Positions 60,015-64,000 of a stretch of DNA of 64,000 nt are shown here, one piece after another. The DNA comes from Hamiltosporidium tvaerminnensis (taxonomy: Eukaryota > Microsporidia > Dubosqiidae). A model generated the notes under the pieces. That model saw nothing but the letters and a program-made list of their open reading frames with translations, was not told where the DNA came from and ran no database searches. Numbering within the stretch: position 1 is the first letter of the stretch; the number at the start of each line of letters is the position of its first letter. The translations under genes were made by a program, and so were the position numbers. The stretch is taken from positions 1,168,501-1,232,500 of the forward strand of contig CM061246.1 of the NCBI GenBank assembly GCA_022605425.2. The letters are read 5' to 3'.

Positions 60015-63000
60015 ACACCCATGAGAATATATTTGGTTTAAAGCCGTTTTGTTACAAATCAAATCATCTCGTTCCGATGACTAGTACTATATAAAGAAAC
60101 ACGGTCGCCTTGTTATTTTTAAATGCACATAGAACCTAACATGTGAAAAACCCAAAATTACACTATAATCTCACAAAATTATTGATTTTATTAGCCTGAC
60201 ATTGTAATAAGATCAAATAACTTTTATATAATCAATTACCAAATGTATTAAATTATAAATGTGTTCAGACATTTTATTAAAATGTAGTATAATATATACA
60301 CGATTGTATATTTCGCTTATAAGTAAACAGTAGGATTATTATCTACAAGAATTTTTCTATCTGACTATTCAGCATCTTCGATTTCTCCTTAAAGCTTTTT
60401 ATTTCTATAAGATTCTTTGTTTTTATATATTTTGATGATATCTATGTAATTTATAGATAAAATAACACTATCTTTTAATTACTCTTGTTTTTTAATTTTA
60501 TAAAAAAATTTCGAATATATAGTGAATATAAAGAATGTAACATAAATAAAGTTTGAATACAGTTATGGTAAAGTAAAAATGTTCCATTTTATGGCTTAAT
60601 CATAGGCTAGACAGTTGTTTTGCTTTGATTAAAATGTTCATTTTTTATATATTTGAGAGAATAAAGGAATGTTTTCACCTTGATCTACAGCTTTGAAGCT
60701 TATAAATTGTGATATTTATGTCAACTTATACGTTAGAATAATATAAATTACGTCTTGATGAATTGTACAATATTTGATTATTTATTAACGGCCTTAGAAG
60801 TCTTAATATACGACATTTATATTAAAATAATTCTTTTTGTTTATAAAATTATTAATTTTAAAGTTGTATATTTTAAATTGTTTTTTGTTCTTAATATCTC
60901 GGAATATCCGTCTTTTTCGATCTGATATCTGATTAATACAAGGCGCATAGAAGTCATCTGTATGATTTTTTGTTATTTTTTATTTATGCTATGTTTGAAA
61001 TATGTATTAAATATTCGTAAAATGGTATTCTAAAGGAAATTTAGACCTCGAAAACTTTTTAAATTAAAGATAAAATATATATTATTCTTACTTTATAAAG
61101 AAGAAAACTCGATTCTAATTTATAAAATCTAAGTCAGTGATTTACGTCTTTACCGCTAGTTGAAGTTAAAAATTATTATATATCAACGAAATAAAAATTT
61201 TTCGTTGGACCATGTAATATTTTGATAAATTTTATTAAATTGTTAAGTTCTTCTAATTCTTTATTGTTTTAAATTTTTTATACCTTTATTTTATTCTGAA
61301 AAAATTGTTTCCGTATTTATTATTTTGATGAAACAAAAATTTTTTCTCTTGGATAGAATATAATAGACATTAACTAACCTATTCTTAAATTGTTTATAAT
61401 TATTATTATTCAAACCGAAACAAGAAATTTAGTTTTATAATAATATACTTACAATCTCTGTAGGTTTTTTTTAATAGGGTTCTGCACATCATAGTCATTT
61501 AATTGTAAGCTTCAATGGAAGTTGAATAGAAAACTAATATAAATTACAAAAAACATAATTTTACAAATCATTTTATAATTAAATATTGCAGTTTTCATAT
61601 TTTTTTTATGGAATAAACGATTCCATTATGATTTCCAAAACCTATTATTTAAATACTTCAGTTGATGGTAAATTTAAGAAAAGTAACATTCATTCTATAG
61701 TTAAAGACGTTTATTTCTAATATATTTAAATTGAAATATTTTATATAATTCTGGTTTGTATATATTTACGGTTTGTTTGGCTTGTACTTCATAGTCCTTA
61801 TGCATGTGGATTTGATTTTTGTAAAAATTGTAATTATAACTAGTTTTATTTAAGTTTTAGTATGAATAGTACATAAAAATTAAAGATATAGATTAAAATC
61901 TGTGTGTCTTATTTTATTCTTGCACCATATTGGAGACTTAACATTAATAAAGCTCATCAAGGTTAAAAAAAGAGGAAGGTTGGATATGGTTTAACAACTA
62001 TTTTGATTAGAAAACCTTCTTTGTTTTGAAACATTCACAAAACGACTTAAATCCCATTGTAGTGGAATATGAGATTAGGATTTACTCAATAAGTTGTTAG
62101 CTGTTGTAAAACGATTTAAACAATTGCTGTTCATATACCGTGACGCGATTTAATAAATATATATGTTGTAAAGTCTTTTTTATTTCGTTTATATTTATGA
62201 ATTTTTTCGTTAATTAACTAAAACAATATTTTTCGATTAATTTATCGTCATATTGCTATATGATGATTATTTTAAAACCAATTTTAATATCTCTTAATGT
62301 TATTTAATCATTTTAGCATTAATTACCATAACATTCATATAAATATAATGATTTTTAAGAGTTTTAAATGATATAATAAACATTATAACATATATTATTC
62401 TAAAATTAATTTAAAACCTATTTTATTATAGAAAAATATGCATTCCTTGTGATAAATCATGTTGACTGTTTGCTATATTCTTCTAAAAATAATCAAATAT
62501 GCTTTTTTCTATTGTCAAAAGGGTATTACCATATAATTATTGTATATCTTCAGAATTTTTAATATTGTACTAACTTAAAATTCATATTTAAATTTAATTT
62601 TTTTAATAAAAATAGAAGTCATGAACCATTATAACTTAAATTTCAATCATTAGAAGTTTATCATTTCGCTTATTATACTATTTTATAGTTTTATTTTCTT
62701 TTTCAATCTATTGAATTGTTTCCATATTTCTAGTATATCTTTCTTTTAGTGTAATTGGTTAACTCTGTAGTACCAAAAAACTATTATTTTTTATACTACA
62801 AAAATTTCACTTAATTCATTCTTTTATTTTAATATATTTATTTGGTTGACCGAGAAAATTATATTTGTTATTCTAAATTTTCTTAATACTAGATCCGTTA
62901 AGTTATAACTTGAAAATCCAATTTTGCAATGGTTAACAAAAAATTATTTTAATCATTACCAAACAGAAATTTATGCTTGATACTGATTTATGATCCAAAA

Positions 63001-63691
63001 ATTTAAATTTTAGAATTTTATAAATAAGCTTTGTCTATCTATTTTAAACATTTGAATCATTAAATCTACCATTATTTTTTTGAGTAAATTATTATTGGCA
63101 AATATGCCTCTATATTTTGCTGTTTCATTTCTATGTAATTAGATTCATAATTCAAAACTTAGCAAATATATTATTATAACGCTATATAAAAATTTCAATT
63201 TTTATTTAATGTTCAATAAATAAAGCCACTAGTATATTGTTTTATTCATCTCATAAAGTTTTTTTTTTAAAAATTATTTATATATCCTTTAAAGTATTTT
63301 TGCGCAAGATCTATCATTTTATGAACAAAGAGACGCTAGTTAAGAAATTTTTTCTATAATGTATACATAAATTATTTTTTATAACGCAATGTATGTCCAT
63401 ATATTTATTATTTTTTTATTTATATTTTATCTAAGATTGACAAATATATTCTTTTTTTTTGAATTTATGATTCAAATGATTAAAACTTTAAGATCTTTGG
63501 TCATTTTTATATTCTAAACATGAATACATTAATTCTATGATTGTTATATATTGCTATAAATTTACATTTTGATGTTATATATGGTATTTTAACAGGTTTG
63601 GATATTTAAATATGTAGTCATCTATTGGGCCGTTATCTTTTTCATTCTTTCTAGCCTCTAGAAATTAATGGAAATATATATAATTCGTTAA
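60015..63691 (-). repeat. Right arm of large inverted repeat
   Basis: Reverse-complement match to 38696-42349, starting at ACACCCATGAG (60015) and reaching the 16 bp D target at 63676-63691. Divergence of about 10% by eye and numerous small indels show that it is an old duplication and not a simple assembly fold-back. Confidence 0.88.
60758..60925 (+). CDS. 55-codon frame shared by both inverted-repeat arms (right copy)
   Basis: Counterpart of the frame at 41445-41615, with the same ending NISEYPSFSI and the same stop. It starts one codon later. No function recognised; possibly chance. Confidence 0.2.
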   Translation: MNCTIFDYLLTALEVLIYDIYIKIILFVYKIINFKVVYFKLFFVLNISEYPSFSI

Positions 63692-64000
63692 TAAAATAAA
63701 ATAAAATAAAATTCGGTTTATTTTCCTTAAGATCAGCCAAATCTACAACACACAAAATTCCTTATAAACCGACCCGGCTATGTATAGCCACCATATCCGC
63801 AATCGGACTTCGGTTCTAGAAGGTCACACGTCTCCCTTTATCCCACACATACACATTTTAAGTTAACACAACCTGGTTTTATTGCAAACCATTAAGGATC
63901 TGTCTTCTTTGAGGCATTACTGCTCCAATAAACTTCACCAAAGCCATGCCAACTCGATTTTGCTGCAGCCCAGCAGCTTGCCACCCCTTCCAGAGCACTC
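63692..64000 (-). mobile_element. Retroelement D, longer copy running off the window
   Basis: Minus-strand copy of the element at 38464-38695, sitting at the same target in the other arm. Its tail is made of TTTTA rather than TTTA units. Beyond the point where the left copy is truncated (63922) it continues with G+C-rich, coding-like sequence to the window end. The target-site sequence TTAACGAATTATATAT (minus strand) lies at 63676-63691; the other duplicate would be outside the window. Confidence 0.75.
63892..64000 (-). CDS. C-terminal end of retroelement D ORF (partial)
   Basis: An open minus-strand frame of 35 codons enters from the window edge and stops at TAA 63892-63894. It includes EGVASCWAAAKSSWHGFGEV. 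Its composition contrasts with the AT-rich neighbourhood, and it lies upstream of the D 3' untranslated region, so it is probably the end of the element's polymerase ORF. No motif is visible in so short a piece. Confidence 0.45.
   Translation of the reverse strand, partial: SALEGVASCWAAAKSSWHGFGEVYWSSNASKKTDP

Noticed and set aside
1-64000. tRNA genes, 5S rRNA, CRISPR arrays and telomere repeats
   Set aside because: Looked for characteristic words (GTTCGA-type T loops, repeat-spacer periodicity, terminal simple repeats) and found none convincing; a covariance-model scan would be needed to exclude tRNAs.

Overview
This looks like a gene-poor, transposon-rich window of a microsporidian nuclear genome. 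The evidence is (i) a compact rRNA operon with a roughly 1.3 kb small-subunit gene and a large-subunit gene that carries the 5.8S-like sequence at its 5' end; (ii) intron-less housekeeping genes with a CCC-type motif directly in front of the ATG; and (iii) strongly AT-rich intergenic DNA. The asparagine/GV and NTP-rich repeats inside the PI4-kinase and the abundance of non-LTR retrotransposons resemble Hamiltosporidium, but the genus is an inference from memory and no search was run.

Layout. 1-5850: a decayed small frame and a 1809-residue phosphatidylinositol 4-kinase on the minus strand. 6.7-13.4 kb: copies of a ~730 bp noncoding repeat (called E here), a small C2H2 zinc-finger gene, and a broken retrotransposon with a restriction-like endonuclease (R2/R4-like). 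13.4-18 kb: empty AT-rich DNA with one 57 bp insertion flanked by 18 bp direct repeats. 18-20.5 kb: two predicted secreted-protein genes, the second broken at a run of eight A. 21.2-22.6 kb: decayed E and R4-like copies. 22.9-24.4 kb: convergent RPB11 and TIF6 (eIF6). 26.8-33.0 kb: fragments of three retroelement families, several with target-site duplications (TSDs). 33.9-37.9 kb: rDNA unit. 38.4-64 kb: two arms of about 3.7 kb in inverted orientation around a 17.7 kb loop. The loop holds a second retrotransposon (apurinic-endonuclease type). Both arms carry, at the same 16 bp site, a copy of a third retroelement (D).

Function. The four recognisable cellular protein genes cover phosphoinositide signalling (PI4K), Pol II assembly (RPB11) and 60S subunit biogenesis (TIF6), plus one putative nucleic-acid-binding protein. 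With the rDNA they are the only clear housekeeping content; most of the rest is transposon debris or unrecognised AT-rich sequence. The secreted Cys-rich protein at 18.0 kb is the best candidate for a lineage-specific host-interaction gene.

The least expected observation is the large inverted repeat. Its arms differ at roughly one base in ten, while the D copies at the end of each arm are nearly identical over the ~228 bp compared. This points to two later insertions into the same target, or to local gene conversion.
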